64,000 bases of DNA from Streptomyces sp. NRRL S-118 (GCF_000716335.1 NZ_KL591004.1:184174-248173); one strand, 5' to 3'; positions 18,395-28,155 are shown, counted from the first letter of the stretch. Notes: generated by a model from the letters alone, not told the origin. Made by a program: numbers and translations.

Positions 18395-18530
18395 GCCTCC
18401 CGGCACAGCGCTGAACCCGCGGACGACGCGCCGGCCCCCGAGGCCGAGCGCTGAGTCCCACCGACGGTGCACGCCCGGCCGATGCTGCTGTCACAGCCGC
18501 ACTCGCCCGCTCGGCCGCACCCGCGGTGTC

Positions 18531-18563
18531 GAAGGTCCCCGTGGCATCTGCCCGGGGACCTTC
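18531..18563 (+). terminator. Terminator after inositol-phosphate synthase
   Basis: An 11-bp perfect stem (18531-18541 with 18553-18563) with an 11-base loop lies 137 bp after the stop and just before the MFS gene. No T-run follows, as is common in Streptomyces. Confidence 0.65.
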
Positions 18564-18584
18564 GCCGTATGTGACCCTTGGGCC

Positions 18585-19853
18585 ATGCCTGTCGTACGTG
18601 ATCTGCGCGTACTCCTGCGCCTAGCGCACTTCCGCCGCCTGCTCGCCGTACGACTGCTCTCCCAGTGCGCCGACGGCGTCTACCAAGTGGCACTCGCCAC
18701 GTACGTCGTCTTCTCCCCCGAGAAGCAGACCTCGCCCGCCGCGATCGCCTCCGCGATGGCGGTCCTGCTGCTGCCCTACTCGTTCGTGGGCCCATTCGCC
18801 GGCGTCCTGCTCGACCGCTGGCGGCGGCGCCAGGTCCTGCTGTACGGGAATCTCCTGCGAGCCCTGCTGGCCGGCGTCACCGCGGCACTGATCCTTGTCT
18901 CCGTGCCGGAATGGGTCTTCTACGGCTCCGCGCTCACTGTCACCGCCGTCAACCGCTTCGTCCTGGCCGGGCTGTCGGCCGCTCTGCCCCGGGTCGTCGA
19001 CGCCGACAGGCTCGTGATGGCCAACTCCGTCTCGCCCACCGCGGGTACCCTCGCCGCGACGGCCGGCGGCGGGCTCGCCTTCGCCGTACGGCTGCTCGTG
19101 GCCGACTCCGACGCCGCAGTGGTGCTGCTCGGCGCGGCGCTCTATCTCTGTTCGGCGCTCGCCTCGCTGCGCTTGGGGCGCGAACTGCTCGGGCCCGACC
19201 CGGATGTGGTGCAGCCCCGGTTCGGTGTCGCTCTGGCCTCGACCGCGCGAGGCCTGATCAGCGGGCTGCGGCACCTGTCGGAGCGCAGGGACGCGGCGCG
19301 AGCGCTGGCCGCGATGACCGTCATGCGCTTCTGCTACGGCGCGCTGACGGTCATGGTGCTCATGCTCTGCCGGTACGCCTGGTCGGCCAGCGAGTCGGAG
19401 GGGCTGGGGCTGCTGGGACTGGCCCTCGGAGTGTCCGGCGCCGGCTTCTTCGCCGCCGCGGTGCTCTCGCCCTGGATGATCGGGCGGCTGGGCCAGTTCG
19501 GCTGGATGGCGGTATGCGCCGGGTCGGCCGCGGTGCTGGAGCCGGCACTGGGGGTGCCCTTCGCTCCGGTACCGATGCTGGTCGCCGCCTTCATCCTGGG
19601 GCTCACGACACAGGGCACCAAGATTTCCACCGACACGGTCGTGCAGAAGGTGGTGGATGACTCCCACCGGGGCCGGATCTTTGCCCTGTACGACGTGCTG
19701 TTCAACGTGGCCTTCGTCGGCGCGGCCGGGATCGCCGCGCTGCTGCTGCCCTCCGACGGCCGGTCGCTCCCGCTGGTCGCCCTGGTCGCCGTCCTGTACG
19801 CGAGCCTCGTCATCCTGCTGCTGCGATGGCGACGGGCCAGCGCGCTGCTGTAG
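18585..19853 (+). CDS. Major facilitator superfamily transporter
   Basis: The 422-residue protein has about 11-12 hydrophobic helices. The loop after helix 2 reads GVLLDRWRRRQVLLYG, an MFS motif A variant (G-x-x-x-D-R-x-x-R-R). Helix boundaries follow the 6+6 pattern with a central loop near residue 205. The substrate is unknown; related actinobacterial proteins are annotated as drug efflux pumps. ATG at 18585 lacks a strong ribosome binding site. The gene converges on pcnA, with two parS palindromes in between. Confidence 0.88.
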   Translation: MPVVRDLRVLLRLAHFRRLLAVRLLSQCADGVYQVALATYVVFSPEKQTSPAAIASAMAVLLLPYSFVGPFAGVLLDRWRRRQVLLYGNLLRALLAGVTAALILVSVPEWVFYGSALTVTAVNRFVLAGLSAALPRVVDADRLVMANSVSPTAGTLAATAGGGLAFAVRLLVADSDAAVVLLGAALYLCSALASLRLGRELLGPDPDVVQPRFGVALASTARGLISGLRHLSERRDAARALAAMTVMRFCYGALTVMVLMLCRYAWSASESEGLGLLGLALGVSGAGFFAAAVLSPWMIGRLGQFGWMAVCAGSAAVLEPALGVPFAPVPMLVAAFILGLTTQGTKISTDTVVQKVVDDSHRGRIFALYDVLFNVAFVGAAGIAALLLPSDGRSLPLVALVAVLYASLVILLLRWRRASALL

Positions 19854-19889
19854 CGCCTCCCACGTGGCCGGCCGACCCGGGCGGGCGAC

Positions 19890-19903
19890 GTTTCACGTGA
19901 AAC
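19890..19903. other. parS centromere site 2
   Basis: GTTTCACGTGAAAC is a perfect parS core. The inverted repeat extends to 19882-19911 with one mismatched pair, so the RNA could form a 15-bp-arm hairpin directly after the MFS gene. Confidence 0.92.
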
Positions 19904-19921
19904 ATCGCCCGTGGGCCTCAC

Positions 19922-19969
19922 GTGTCGGCGGCCGTCATGTTTCACGTGAAACATGACGGCCGCCGACAC
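19922..19969. other. Perfect 48-bp palindrome with parS site 3 at its centre
   Basis: Every base from 19922 to 19945 pairs with 19946 to 19969, giving 24-bp arms with no interruption. The parS core is 19939-19952. Its place between convergent MFS and pcnA genes means it can also act as a bidirectional terminator. The centre lies 49 bp from that of the preceding parS. Confidence 0.93.
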
Positions 19970-19983
19970 TCGGACCAGGCCGG

Positions 19984-21450
19984 TCAGTCCCGGCCCGCCC
20001 ACCACTTCTTGAGGGCAGCGACAGCAGCGTCGCGCTCCATCGGCCCGTTCTCCAGCCGCAGCTCCAGCAGGAACTTGTACGCCTGCCCGACGGCCGGACC
20101 CGGGCCGATACCCAGGATCTCCTGGATTTCGTTGCCGTTCAGGTCGGGCCGGATGGCGTCCAGCTCCTCCTGCTCCTGCAGCTTGGCGATGCGCTCTTCC
20201 AGCCCGTCGTAGGCGCGGGACAGCGCACCGGCCTTGCGCTTGTTGCGTGTGGTGCAGTCGGACCGGGTCAGCTTGTGGAGCCGGCTCAGCAGCGGCCCCG
20301 CATCGCGCACATAGCGGCGCACGGCCGAGTCGGTCCATTCACCGGTTCCGTAGCCGTGGAACCGCAGGTGCAGCTCCACCAGTCGCGCCACGTCCTTGAT
20401 CATGTCGTTCGAGTACTTCAGGGCGGTCATGCGCTTCTTGACCATCTTCGCTCCGACCACCTCATGGTGGTGGAACGAGACCCGCCCGTCCGGCTCGAAA
20501 CGCCGGGTGCGCGGCTTGCCGATGTCATGGAGCAGCGCCGCCAGCCGCAGCACCAGGTCCGGGCCGTCCTCCTCGAGGTCGATGGCCTGCTCCAGCACGG
20601 TCAGGGAGTGCTCGTACACGTCCTTGTGCCGGTGGTGCTCGTCGCTCTCCAGCCGCAGAGCGGGCAGCTCGGGAAGGACCCGGTCGGCCAGGCCGGTCAT
20701 GACCAGCAGCCCCAGACCCTTGCGCGGGTGCGCCGAGAGGAGCAGCTTGTTGAGCTCATCACGTACCCGCTCGGCGGAGACGATCTCGATCCGCTCGGCC
20801 ATCTCCATCATGGCGGTGATGACCTCGGAAGCCACCTCGAAGTCGAGCTGCGCGGCGAACCGGGCTGCGCGCATCATGCGCAGCGGGTCGTCGGAGAAGG
20901 ACTCCTCCGGCGTACCGGGAGTCCGCAGAACGCGCTCGGCGAGATCCTGAAGCCCGCCGTACGGGTCGATGAACTCCTTCTCCGGCAGCGCGACGGCCAT
21001 CGCGTTGACCGTGAAGTCACGACGGACGAGATCTTCCTCGATGGAGTCGCCGTAGGAGACCTCGGGCTTGCGCGACGTCCGGTCGTACGCCTCGGACCGG
21101 TACGTCGTGATCTCGATCTGGAAGCGCTGAACCGCATCCCCGACACGGGCGTCCTTCTGCGACCCGACGGTGCCGAACGCGATGCCGACGTCCCACACGG
21201 AGTCAGCCCACGGCCGCACGATCTTCAGTACGTCCTCGGGGCGGGCGTCGGTGGTGAAGTCGAGGTCGTTGCCGAGCCGCCCGAGCAGCGCGTCGCGCAC
21301 CGAGCCGCCGACCAGGGCCAGACTGAACCCGGCCTCCTTGAAACGGCGGGCGAGATCGTCGGCGACCGGCGACACACGCAGTAGTTCACTGACCGCGCGG
21401 CGTTGCGCCTCGCTCAGTGCAGTCGGGTTCTCTTCGTTCGGGTTCGGCAC
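19984..21450 (-). CDS. pcnA: CCA tRNA nucleotidyltransferase / poly(A) polymerase family protein
   Basis: The 488-residue protein has the nucleotidyltransferase class II head (GGSVRDALLGRLGNDLDFTT, with the DxD metal site) and an HD domain (LLHDIGKPRTRRF, HHHEVVGAKM). It adds or repairs the 3' CCA of tRNAs; Streptomyces enzymes of this family can also act as CCA-adding or polyadenylating enzymes. The GTG at 21450 gives the family N-terminus MPNPNEENPTALSEAQR; it has no clear Shine-Dalgarno sequence and may be leaderless. An in-frame ATG at 21507 is an alternative. The divergent neighbour is the DUF6049-type gene. Confidence 0.92.
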   Translation of the reverse strand: MPNPNEENPTALSEAQRRAVSELLRVSPVADDLARRFKEAGFSLALVGGSVRDALLGRLGNDLDFTTDARPEDVLKIVRPWADSVWDVGIAFGTVGSQKDARVGDAVQRFQIEITTYRSEAYDRTSRKPEVSYGDSIEEDLVRRDFTVNAMAVALPEKEFIDPYGGLQDLAERVLRTPGTPEESFSDDPLRMMRAARFAAQLDFEVASEVITAMMEMAERIEIVSAERVRDELNKLLLSAHPRKGLGLLVMTGLADRVLPELPALRLESDEHHRHKDVYEHSLTVLEQAIDLEEDGPDLVLRLAALLHDIGKPRTRRFEPDGRVSFHHHEVVGAKMVKKRMTALKYSNDMIKDVARLVELHLRFHGYGTGEWTDSAVRRYVRDAGPLLSRLHKLTRSDCTTRNKRKAGALSRAYDGLEERIAKLQEQEELDAIRPDLNGNEIQEILGIGPGPAVGQAYKFLLELRLENGPMERDAAVAALKKWWAGRD

Positions 21451-21612
21451 AGCAGAAAAGGTTACGTGCCCGGGCCCCGCGGGTCGTCCTCGTTTCCGCC
21501 CGATCATGTGGAGCACTCCGCGGCACTTAGGTCCGGCGAGCCTCGTTACCATGCGTGGACGCAGGAACCGACAACCACCAACGGACACCAGACGACAAGG
21601 GACGGGTAGCGC

Positions 21613-24036
21613 GTGGCCGAGGCGGCAGACTTCCAGGGCACCCGCCCCTCCCCTGCCCGCCGGTGGCTGCGGCGTACAGCCTCCGTCGTCGCCGGCCTGC
21701 CCCTGTTCGCCGGGCTGCTCTACGGCCCGGTCGCCCCGTCGGCCCACGCGGACGCGAAGGTCGCCGGGGCCCGCACCGTCGATGTGTCCCTGGACACGTT
21801 CAGCCCCAGCGCGCCGATGGACGGGGACACCCTGACGATCACCGGCACGGTGACCAACGACGGCAAAGAGACCGTCACCGGCGGGGCGGTGGACCTACGG
21901 GTCGGTTCCCCCCTCCCCAACCGCGGCGCGATCGACGAGGTGGCCGAGCGGAAGGGCTTCACGCCCGGCAGCGACGGCACGGATCTCGGCGATGCATACA
22001 CCTACAAGATCCCGGCGCTCCCGGCGGGGATCACGGAGGACTTCACCCTCTCCGTACCGGTGGACAAGCTCGGCCTCGACGAGGAGGGCGTCTACCAGCT
22101 CGGGGTCTCCCTCACGGGGCGCACCCCCAGTGAGCCCTACGACCAGGTGCTGGGCATCGAGCGCACCTTCCTCCCGTGGCAGTCCGACGCCACGGAGAAG
22201 AAGACCGGGCTCACCTACCTGTGGCCCTTGATCTCCTCGACGCGTCTGTCCGCCGTGACAGGTTCGGACGACCAGCAGACCCCGGTCCTTGAGAACGATG
22301 ACCTGGCCGCGGAGCTGGCCCCCGGCGGCCGGCTGGAGCGGCTCGTCGCGCTGGGCGCCGAGCTCCCCGTCACCTGGGTCATCGATCCCGACCTGCTGGC
22401 CACCGTCGAGGCGATGACCCGGAGCTACCGGGTCAAGGACGGGGACGCCGACGTACCCGGGCGGAATCAGGCCGTCGCCAGACAGTGGCTGAGCTCGCTC
22501 GACAAGGCCGTACAGGGCGGCAAGGTGGTCGCCCTCCCGTACGCCGATCCCGACCTGGCGTCGCTCGCCCACCGCGGCAAGGACGTCTCCGGCTCGCTCA
22601 GCCACCTCCAGCCGGCCACGGAGCTGGCCGAGACGACCGTGGAGACGATCCTCCACGTGAAGCCGTCCGTGGACTTCGCCTGGCCGGTCGACGGAGCGAT
22701 CGACCCGTCGGTCGTCGACGTCGCCACCTCGGCCGGTGCCGACAAGGTGATCGCCCGCAGCGACAGCGTGCGCGACGACCTCTCGTACACGCCGACCGCG
22801 GCACGGCCCATCGGCGGCGGCACGACGGCCGTCGTGGCCGACGAGGCGCTGTCGACCGCTTTCACGGGCGACATGACCAAAGCCGAGGACTCCACGCTCG
22901 CCGTGCAGCGGTTCCTCGCCCACACCCTGACCGTGACGCAGCAGCAGCCGGGCAAGCAGCGCAGCATCGTCGTCGCCCCGCAGCGCATGCCGACCGCCGC
23001 CCAGGCCCAGTCGATGGCGAGCGCCCTGCGGGGCCTGTCCGCCCAGCGCTGGACGCAGCCCGTCGACCTGGTCACGGCGGCAGCGGCCAAGCCCGACCCG
23101 CGCGCCGCGACGAAGGTGCCGGGCAGCGCCCGCTACCCGCAGAAACTGCGCCGCCAGGAGCTGCCTCTGCAGGCGTTCCAGGACATGAAGGCCACCCAGG
23201 AGACCCTGGACAACTTCAAGGTGATCCTCACCGCGGCGTACCGGGTCGTCACGCCGGTGGGCAATGCGATCAACCGGGAGATGTCGACATCGTGGCGTGG
23301 CCGGCCACAGTCGGCGGCGGTCTACCGCCAGGGTGTGCTGACGCATCTCAAGAGCCTCACCACCGAGGTCAAGCTCATCGACAAATCGGATCTGACGCTG
23401 TCGGGGCGCAGCGCGACGATCCCGGTGACCGTGCAGAACAAGCTGCTGCAGGGCGTCGACCACCTGGTGCTGAGGCTGACGTCGACGAAGCCGACCCGCC
23501 TGAAGCTCAACGGCGACACCGTCTCCGAGCTGCCGGTCAGGATCGAAGGCGGCCACAGCCAGTCGGTGAAGTTCACGGCGTCCGCCGCCGCCAACGGCCC
23601 CGTCCCGATGACGGCGCAGCTGTACACGGAGGACGGCAGGCCGTACGGCAAGCCCATGAGCTTCACCGTCAAGGTCTCCGAGATCACACCGACGGTGATG
23701 CTGGTCATCGCGGGCGGTGTCCTGCTGCTCGTCCTCGCCGGCATCAGGATGTACACGCAGCGCAAGCGCGCCGCGGCCCGTGACACCGCGGCCGGCGGAG
23801 ACCCGGGGGCCGACCCCAAGGCCGACCCCGAAGCAGCCCCGGACGGGAGCCCGGACCAGGACCCGAAGGCGGCCGGGGAACCGGCCGCGGAGGCCGCAGC
23901 GGAGCAGGCACCGGGAGCGGAGGACGGAACGGCGGCCGCGGACGACGACGATCCGGAGCAGCCGAGTGACCCGACGCCGGACACCGGAGCGCAAAGCACG
24001 GACCCGTCGGGCCCGGGTGAGAAAGTGGACCGTTGA
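21613..24036 (+). CDS. Large secreted membrane-anchored protein (DUF6049 type)
   Basis: The 807-residue product has a signal peptide (WLRRTASVVAGLPLFAGLLY ... SAHA, cleavage near residue 46). A long extracellular region opens with a CARDB-like segment (TFSPSAPMDGDTLTITGTV). A single helix follows near residue 700 (VMLVIAGGVLLLVLAGIRMY), then a cytoplasmic Ala/Glu/Asp/Pro-rich tail of about 90 residues. Such proteins sit directly before murJ in actinobacteria, including mycobacteria (Rv3909 next to Rv3910), which suggests a role at the cell-wall assembly site. GTG 21613 is the likely start. The murJ gene follows after 45 bp. Confidence 0.85.
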   Translation: MAEAADFQGTRPSPARRWLRRTASVVAGLPLFAGLLYGPVAPSAHADAKVAGARTVDVSLDTFSPSAPMDGDTLTITGTVTNDGKETVTGGAVDLRVGSPLPNRGAIDEVAERKGFTPGSDGTDLGDAYTYKIPALPAGITEDFTLSVPVDKLGLDEEGVYQLGVSLTGRTPSEPYDQVLGIERTFLPWQSDATEKKTGLTYLWPLISSTRLSAVTGSDDQQTPVLENDDLAAELAPGGRLERLVALGAELPVTWVIDPDLLATVEAMTRSYRVKDGDADVPGRNQAVARQWLSSLDKAVQGGKVVALPYADPDLASLAHRGKDVSGSLSHLQPATELAETTVETILHVKPSVDFAWPVDGAIDPSVVDVATSAGADKVIARSDSVRDDLSYTPTAARPIGGGTTAVVADEALSTAFTGDMTKAEDSTLAVQRFLAHTLTVTQQQPGKQRSIVVAPQRMPTAAQAQSMASALRGLSAQRWTQPVDLVTAAAAKPDPRAATKVPGSARYPQKLRRQELPLQAFQDMKATQETLDNFKVILTAAYRVVTPVGNAINREMSTSWRGRPQSAAVYRQGVLTHLKSLTTEVKLIDKSDLTLSGRSATIPVTVQNKLLQGVDHLVLRLTSTKPTRLKLNGDTVSELPVRIEGGHSQSVKFTASAAANGPVPMTAQLYTEDGRPYGKPMSFTVKVSEITPTVMLVIAGGVLLLVLAGIRMYTQRKRAAARDTAAGGDPGADPKADPEAAPDGSPDQDPKAAGEPAAEAAAEQAPGAEDGTAAADDDDPEQPSDPTPDTGAQSTDPSGPGEKVDR

Positions 24037-24081
24037 GCGATGTCGTGGCCGGTCGGCCGGGGACGATGAGGTGGGGTAACC

Positions 24082-26289
24082 ATGAACGCGCCGTATGACG
24101 GTGACCGCGGTCAGGGCGCGGGCGGCGGCAGTGCGCCTTCCGGTGGGACGCCCGCGGCGCCCCCGGCCGGCCAGGTGCCGCCACCGGCCCGTCCGCACGG
24201 CCAGGACCCGCAGGGCCCGGACCCGTACCTCCAGGACGCCTACGAGCAGGACCCGTACCGGGCACACGACCTTTCCAGCCAGGACCCGGTGAGCGAGGCG
24301 CTCTACGACCGCGCCGCGCACCCGCCGCCCCCGCCCGGCACCTATCCGGAGCCGCAGCCGCTCTACCAGCAGCCCGCCGCGCCGCAGTACGCCCCCGATC
24401 CGCGCGTCTGGGCGCCGACCCCGCCGCCCGAGCCCGACGGCCCCTCCCGCCACCTCCCATACGGCGACGACGCCAGGACCGTTCAGTTCACCGGCGTCGA
24501 CGACCTGGTCACGCGGGCGGGCGAGGACCAGCCGGAGCCGGACGCCTTCGCGCACCTCTACCGGGATCAGCAGGCCCCTGGCCAGCCGCCTGCCGCGCAG
24601 GAATCCGAGCCCGATCCGGTACCGGCGGCGCCCGCGCCCGCTCCGAAGAAGTCCGGTGGCGGCCGCGCGTCCGGCCTGCTGAAGTCGAGCGCCGTGATGG
24701 CCGCGGGCACCCTGGTGTCGCGCCTCACGGGCTTCGTCCGCGCTCTCGTCATCACCGGCGCGCTCGGAGCCGCACTGCTCGGTGACTCCTACACCGTCGC
24801 GGCCACCCTGCCGACGATGATCTACATCCTCACCGTCGGCGGCGGTCTGAACTCCGTCTTCGTCCCCCAGCTCGTCCGCTCGATGAAGGACGACGAGGAC
24901 GGCGGCGAGGCGTACGCCAACCGGCTGCTCACCCTCGTCATGGTCGCACTGGGCGTGATCGTGGCCATCGCGGTGCTCGGAGCGCCCTTGCTGGTGCGGG
25001 CCATGTCGCCCACCATCGCAAGCGATCAGGCGGCCAACAGCGTCGCCGTCACCTTCGCCCGCTTCTGCCTGCCCACCATCTTCTTCATGGGCGTGCACGT
25101 GGTGATGGGTCAGATCCTCAACGCCCGCGGCCGGTTCGGCGCGATGATGTGGACTCCTGTCCTCAACAACATCGTCGTCATCTTCACCTTCGGGATGTTC
25201 ATCTGGGTCTACGGCACCTCCGCCGAGACCGAGATGGCGGTCACCACCATCCCGGACGAGGGCGTGCGGCTGCTGGGCATCGGCACGTTGCTCGGTCTGG
25301 TGGTCCAGGCGCTGGCGATGATCCCGTACCTCCGAGAGGCGGGCTTCCGCTTCCGGCCGCGCTTCGACTGGAAGGGCCAGGGGCTGGGGAAGACAGTCAA
25401 GCTGGCCAAGTGGACCGTTCTGTTCGTCCTCGCCAACCAGGCGGGCGTCGTGGTGGTCACACAGCTCGCCACGGCGGCCGGCAAGGCGTCCGGCACCGAC
25501 GGGGCGGGCATCCTCGCGTACTCCAACGCCCAGCTGATCTGGGGCATGCCGCAGGCCATCATCACCGTCTCGGTGATGGCCGCACTGCTTCCGCGCATCT
25601 CCCGTGCGGCGCACGACAACGACCCGGGCGCGGTCCGGGACGACATCTCCCAGGGCCTGCGGAACTCCGCCGTCGCCATCGTGCCGATCGCGTTCGCCTT
25701 CCTGGCGCTGGGACTGCCGATCTGCACCCTGCTGTTCGCGTCCGCCACCGACGAGGCCGCTCGCGGCATGGGATACATGCTGATGGCCTTCGGCCTCGGC
25801 CTGATCCCGTACTCGGTGCAGTACGTCGTACTGCGCGGCTTCTACGCGTACGAGGACACGCGCACGCCCTTCTACAACACCGTCATCGTCGCCGGCGTGA
25901 ACGCGGCCGCGTCCGGTGTCTGCTACGTCGTGCTGCCGGCCCGCTGGGCTGTCGTCGGCATGGCCGCTTCGTACGGCCTCGCCTACGCCGTCGGTGTCGG
26001 CGTCGCCTGGCGCCGGCTGCGCAACCGGCTGGGCGGCGACCTGGACGGCTCCCACGTCGTGCGGACGTATGCCCGGCTGTGCATGGCGTCCGTTCCCGCG
26101 GCGCTCGCCGGCGGGGCCACCGGTTTCGCCATCCTCAACGCCCTCGGGCAGAGTGCGCTGGGCGCGAGTGCGGCGCTGGTGGCCGGCGGGATCGTGCTGC
26201 TGGGCGTCTTCTACCTGGCGGCGAAGAAGATGCGCATCCAGGAGCTCAATGCCATGGTCGGCATGATTCGCGGCCGACTCGGCCGCTAG
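24082..26289 (+). CDS. murJ: MurJ lipid II flippase with long cytoplasmic N-terminus
   Basis: The 735-residue protein is the MOP-superfamily flippase that moves lipid II to the outer face of the membrane. The membrane domain starts near residue 200 (SSAVMAAGTLVSRLTGFVRA) and has about 14 helices, with GDSYTVAATLPT and YVVLRGFYAYEDTRTPF typical of MviN/MurJ. The first 195 residues are a Pro/Gln/Tyr/Ala-rich disordered extension not found in E. coli MurJ. In mycobacteria MurJ is fused to a C-terminal pseudokinase; here that part is the separate next gene. ATG 24082 follows GAGGTGGGGTAACC. Confidence 0.95.
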   Translation: MNAPYDGDRGQGAGGGSAPSGGTPAAPPAGQVPPPARPHGQDPQGPDPYLQDAYEQDPYRAHDLSSQDPVSEALYDRAAHPPPPPGTYPEPQPLYQQPAAPQYAPDPRVWAPTPPPEPDGPSRHLPYGDDARTVQFTGVDDLVTRAGEDQPEPDAFAHLYRDQQAPGQPPAAQESEPDPVPAAPAPAPKKSGGGRASGLLKSSAVMAAGTLVSRLTGFVRALVITGALGAALLGDSYTVAATLPTMIYILTVGGGLNSVFVPQLVRSMKDDEDGGEAYANRLLTLVMVALGVIVAIAVLGAPLLVRAMSPTIASDQAANSVAVTFARFCLPTIFFMGVHVVMGQILNARGRFGAMMWTPVLNNIVVIFTFGMFIWVYGTSAETEMAVTTIPDEGVRLLGIGTLLGLVVQALAMIPYLREAGFRFRPRFDWKGQGLGKTVKLAKWTVLFVLANQAGVVVVTQLATAAGKASGTDGAGILAYSNAQLIWGMPQAIITVSVMAALLPRISRAAHDNDPGAVRDDISQGLRNSAVAIVPIAFAFLALGLPICTLLFASATDEAARGMGYMLMAFGLGLIPYSVQYVVLRGFYAYEDTRTPFYNTVIVAGVNAAASGVCYVVLPARWAVVGMAASYGLAYAVGVGVAWRRLRNRLGGDLDGSHVVRTYARLCMASVPAALAGGATGFAILNALGQSALGASAALVAGGIVLLGVFYLAAKKMRIQELNAMVGMIRGRLGR

Positions 26290-26427
26290 GCACCGGAAAG
26301 AGGCCGACAAGTAGCGGCCACCGCGCAACCATCGTGGGCCACCGCGTGTCGTGCACTGCGGCGGACTGTGGGCACAATTGGCATGGCTGTTGGATATGGC
26401 GCAACGGATGGGGAGGCAGGAACGACG

Positions 26428-28155
26428 GTGGCGGAACGTAGCACGGCTGCCGTCGACGTGGCCGACAACAGCGGAGACGACCCGCTGACCGCGAAGGCGG
26501 ACAAGGCCGCGGCCGACGGGGTGGCGGAAGCGCAGGACACGGCGGAGACGTCTGCCGAGAACACCGACGACGAGCGGCGGACCGGCGGTCAGCCTCCCCG
26601 TAAGAGCCCGGAGCTGCACAGCGGCCACAAGCTCGCCCGGCGCTACCGGTTGGAGGAGTGCGTCACCCGACTGGACGGCTTCAGCAGCTGGCGTGCCGTC
26701 GACGAGAAGCTGCGCCGTGCGGTGGGTGTGCACGTACTGCCGGCGGATCACCCGAGGGCTCGGTCGGTGCTGGCGGCGGCGCGCTCCTCCGCGCTGCTCG
26801 GCGACCCTCGTTTCGTGCAGGTCCTGGACGCGGTCGAGGAGAACGAACTCGTCTACGTCGTCCATGAATGGCTGCCGGACGCCACCGAGCTCACCGCTCT
26901 GCTCGCCGCCGGGCCGCTGGAGCCGCACGACGCCTACGGGCTCGTCAGCCAGGTCTCGCAGGCCATGGCCGCGGCGCACCGGGAAGGGCTCGCCCACCTC
27001 CGGCTCACCCCCGGCGCGGTCCTGCGCACCTCCACCGGCCAGTGGCGCATCCGCGGGCTCGCGGTGAACGCGGCCCTGCGCGGCATCAGCGCCGACCGTC
27101 CGCAGCGCACCGACACGGAGGCGATCGGCGCGCTGCTGTACGCCGCTCTCACGCAGCGCTGGCCGTACGAGGACGACGCTCACGGACTGTCCGGTCTTCC
27201 CAAGGGCGTTGGGCTCATCGCACCCGACCAGGTCCGGGCGGGTGTGCACCGCGGCCTCTCCGAGATCGCCATGCGGGCCCTCGCCAATGACGGAGCGACC
27301 GCCTCCCGTCAGGAGCCGGCCTGCACCACTCCCGACGAGCTCGCCAAGGCCGTCGCCGCGATGCCCCGGATCCGACCGCCGGAGCCCCAGTTCCCCACGC
27401 CGCCCGACTATCAGCGCACGACGTACCAGCAGGGGACCTACGGCCGGCCCAAGCCCCGTCCCCACGCGGTCGCCCCTCAGCCGGCCCCCGTCCCGCCCGC
27501 CCCGCTCCAGACCCGCACGGGCAAGGCCCTCAAATGGGTTGTGTCGGCTCTCCTCATCGCGGCCCTGGGCCTGGGGAGCTGGCAGGTGGCCGACAAGCTC
27601 CTCGAGAGCGACCAGGGCGCCGAGAAGCCGAAGCCCACGCAGACCAACACCACGACCGGCGGCAACGAGAAGCCGAAGACGCCCGTTCCACTGAAGATCG
27701 AGGACGCCGAGGAGTACGCACCGGACGGCGTTCCGCAGAACGCCGACGACGCCGACAAGACGCACGACGGCGACAGCGGAAGCTACTGGCGGACGAAGTA
27801 CTACCTCGACGGGCCGGAACTCGAACCTTCGATCAAGAAGGGTGTCGGCATCGTCTACGACCTCGGCTCGGAGAGGGACGTCTCCAGCGTCTCCATAGGC
27901 CTGCGGTTCATCGGCGACCACACCACCATCTCGCTCTACGCGACCGACGCGCTGTCCCCTTCCGGTTCCGTCGACGACATGAAGAAGATCGCGACCGGGA
28001 CGGGCAGCGGCACCACCCTGCAGATCTCCGCCGACAAGCCGGTGAAGACGCGGTACGTGCTGCTCTGGATGACCGCGATGCCGTACTCCGGACAGGACGG
28101 CTACAGCAAGCCGGGCTTCAAGCAGGCGATCACCGACGTGAAGTTCACCGGCTGA
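26428..28155 (+). CDS. Membrane pseudokinase with extracellular discoidin-like domain (MurJ partner)
   Basis: The 575-residue protein has a charged N-terminus, a kinase fold (about residues 67-310), a single helix near residue 370 (WVVSALLIAALGLGSWQVA) and an extracellular domain (about 428-575) resembling F5/8 type C carbohydrate-binding modules (SYWRTKYYLDGPE, GIVYDLGSERDVSSVSIGL). Catalytic residues are gone: HRDIKPxN reads HLRLTPGAV (Asp to Arg, Lys to Thr, Asn to Ala), DFG reads GLA, and the VAIK lysine is His. This is the layout of the mycobacterial MviN C-terminus, which binds the FHA protein FhaA when phosphorylated. GTG 26428 has GGAGGCAGG seven bases upstream; ATG 26368 or 26383 are less likely. 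Confidence 0.9.
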   Translation: MAERSTAAVDVADNSGDDPLTAKADKAAADGVAEAQDTAETSAENTDDERRTGGQPPRKSPELHSGHKLARRYRLEECVTRLDGFSSWRAVDEKLRRAVGVHVLPADHPRARSVLAAARSSALLGDPRFVQVLDAVEENELVYVVHEWLPDATELTALLAAGPLEPHDAYGLVSQVSQAMAAAHREGLAHLRLTPGAVLRTSTGQWRIRGLAVNAALRGISADRPQRTDTEAIGALLYAALTQRWPYEDDAHGLSGLPKGVGLIAPDQVRAGVHRGLSEIAMRALANDGATASRQEPACTTPDELAKAVAAMPRIRPPEPQFPTPPDYQRTTYQQGTYGRPKPRPHAVAPQPAPVPPAPLQTRTGKALKWVVSALLIAALGLGSWQVADKLLESDQGAEKPKPTQTNTTTGGNEKPKTPVPLKIEDAEEYAPDGVPQNADDADKTHDGDSGSYWRTKYYLDGPELEPSIKKGVGIVYDLGSERDVSSVSIGLRFIGDHTTISLYATDALSPSGSVDDMKKIATGTGSGTTLQISADKPVKTRYVLLWMTAMPYSGQDGYSKPGFKQAITDVKFTG

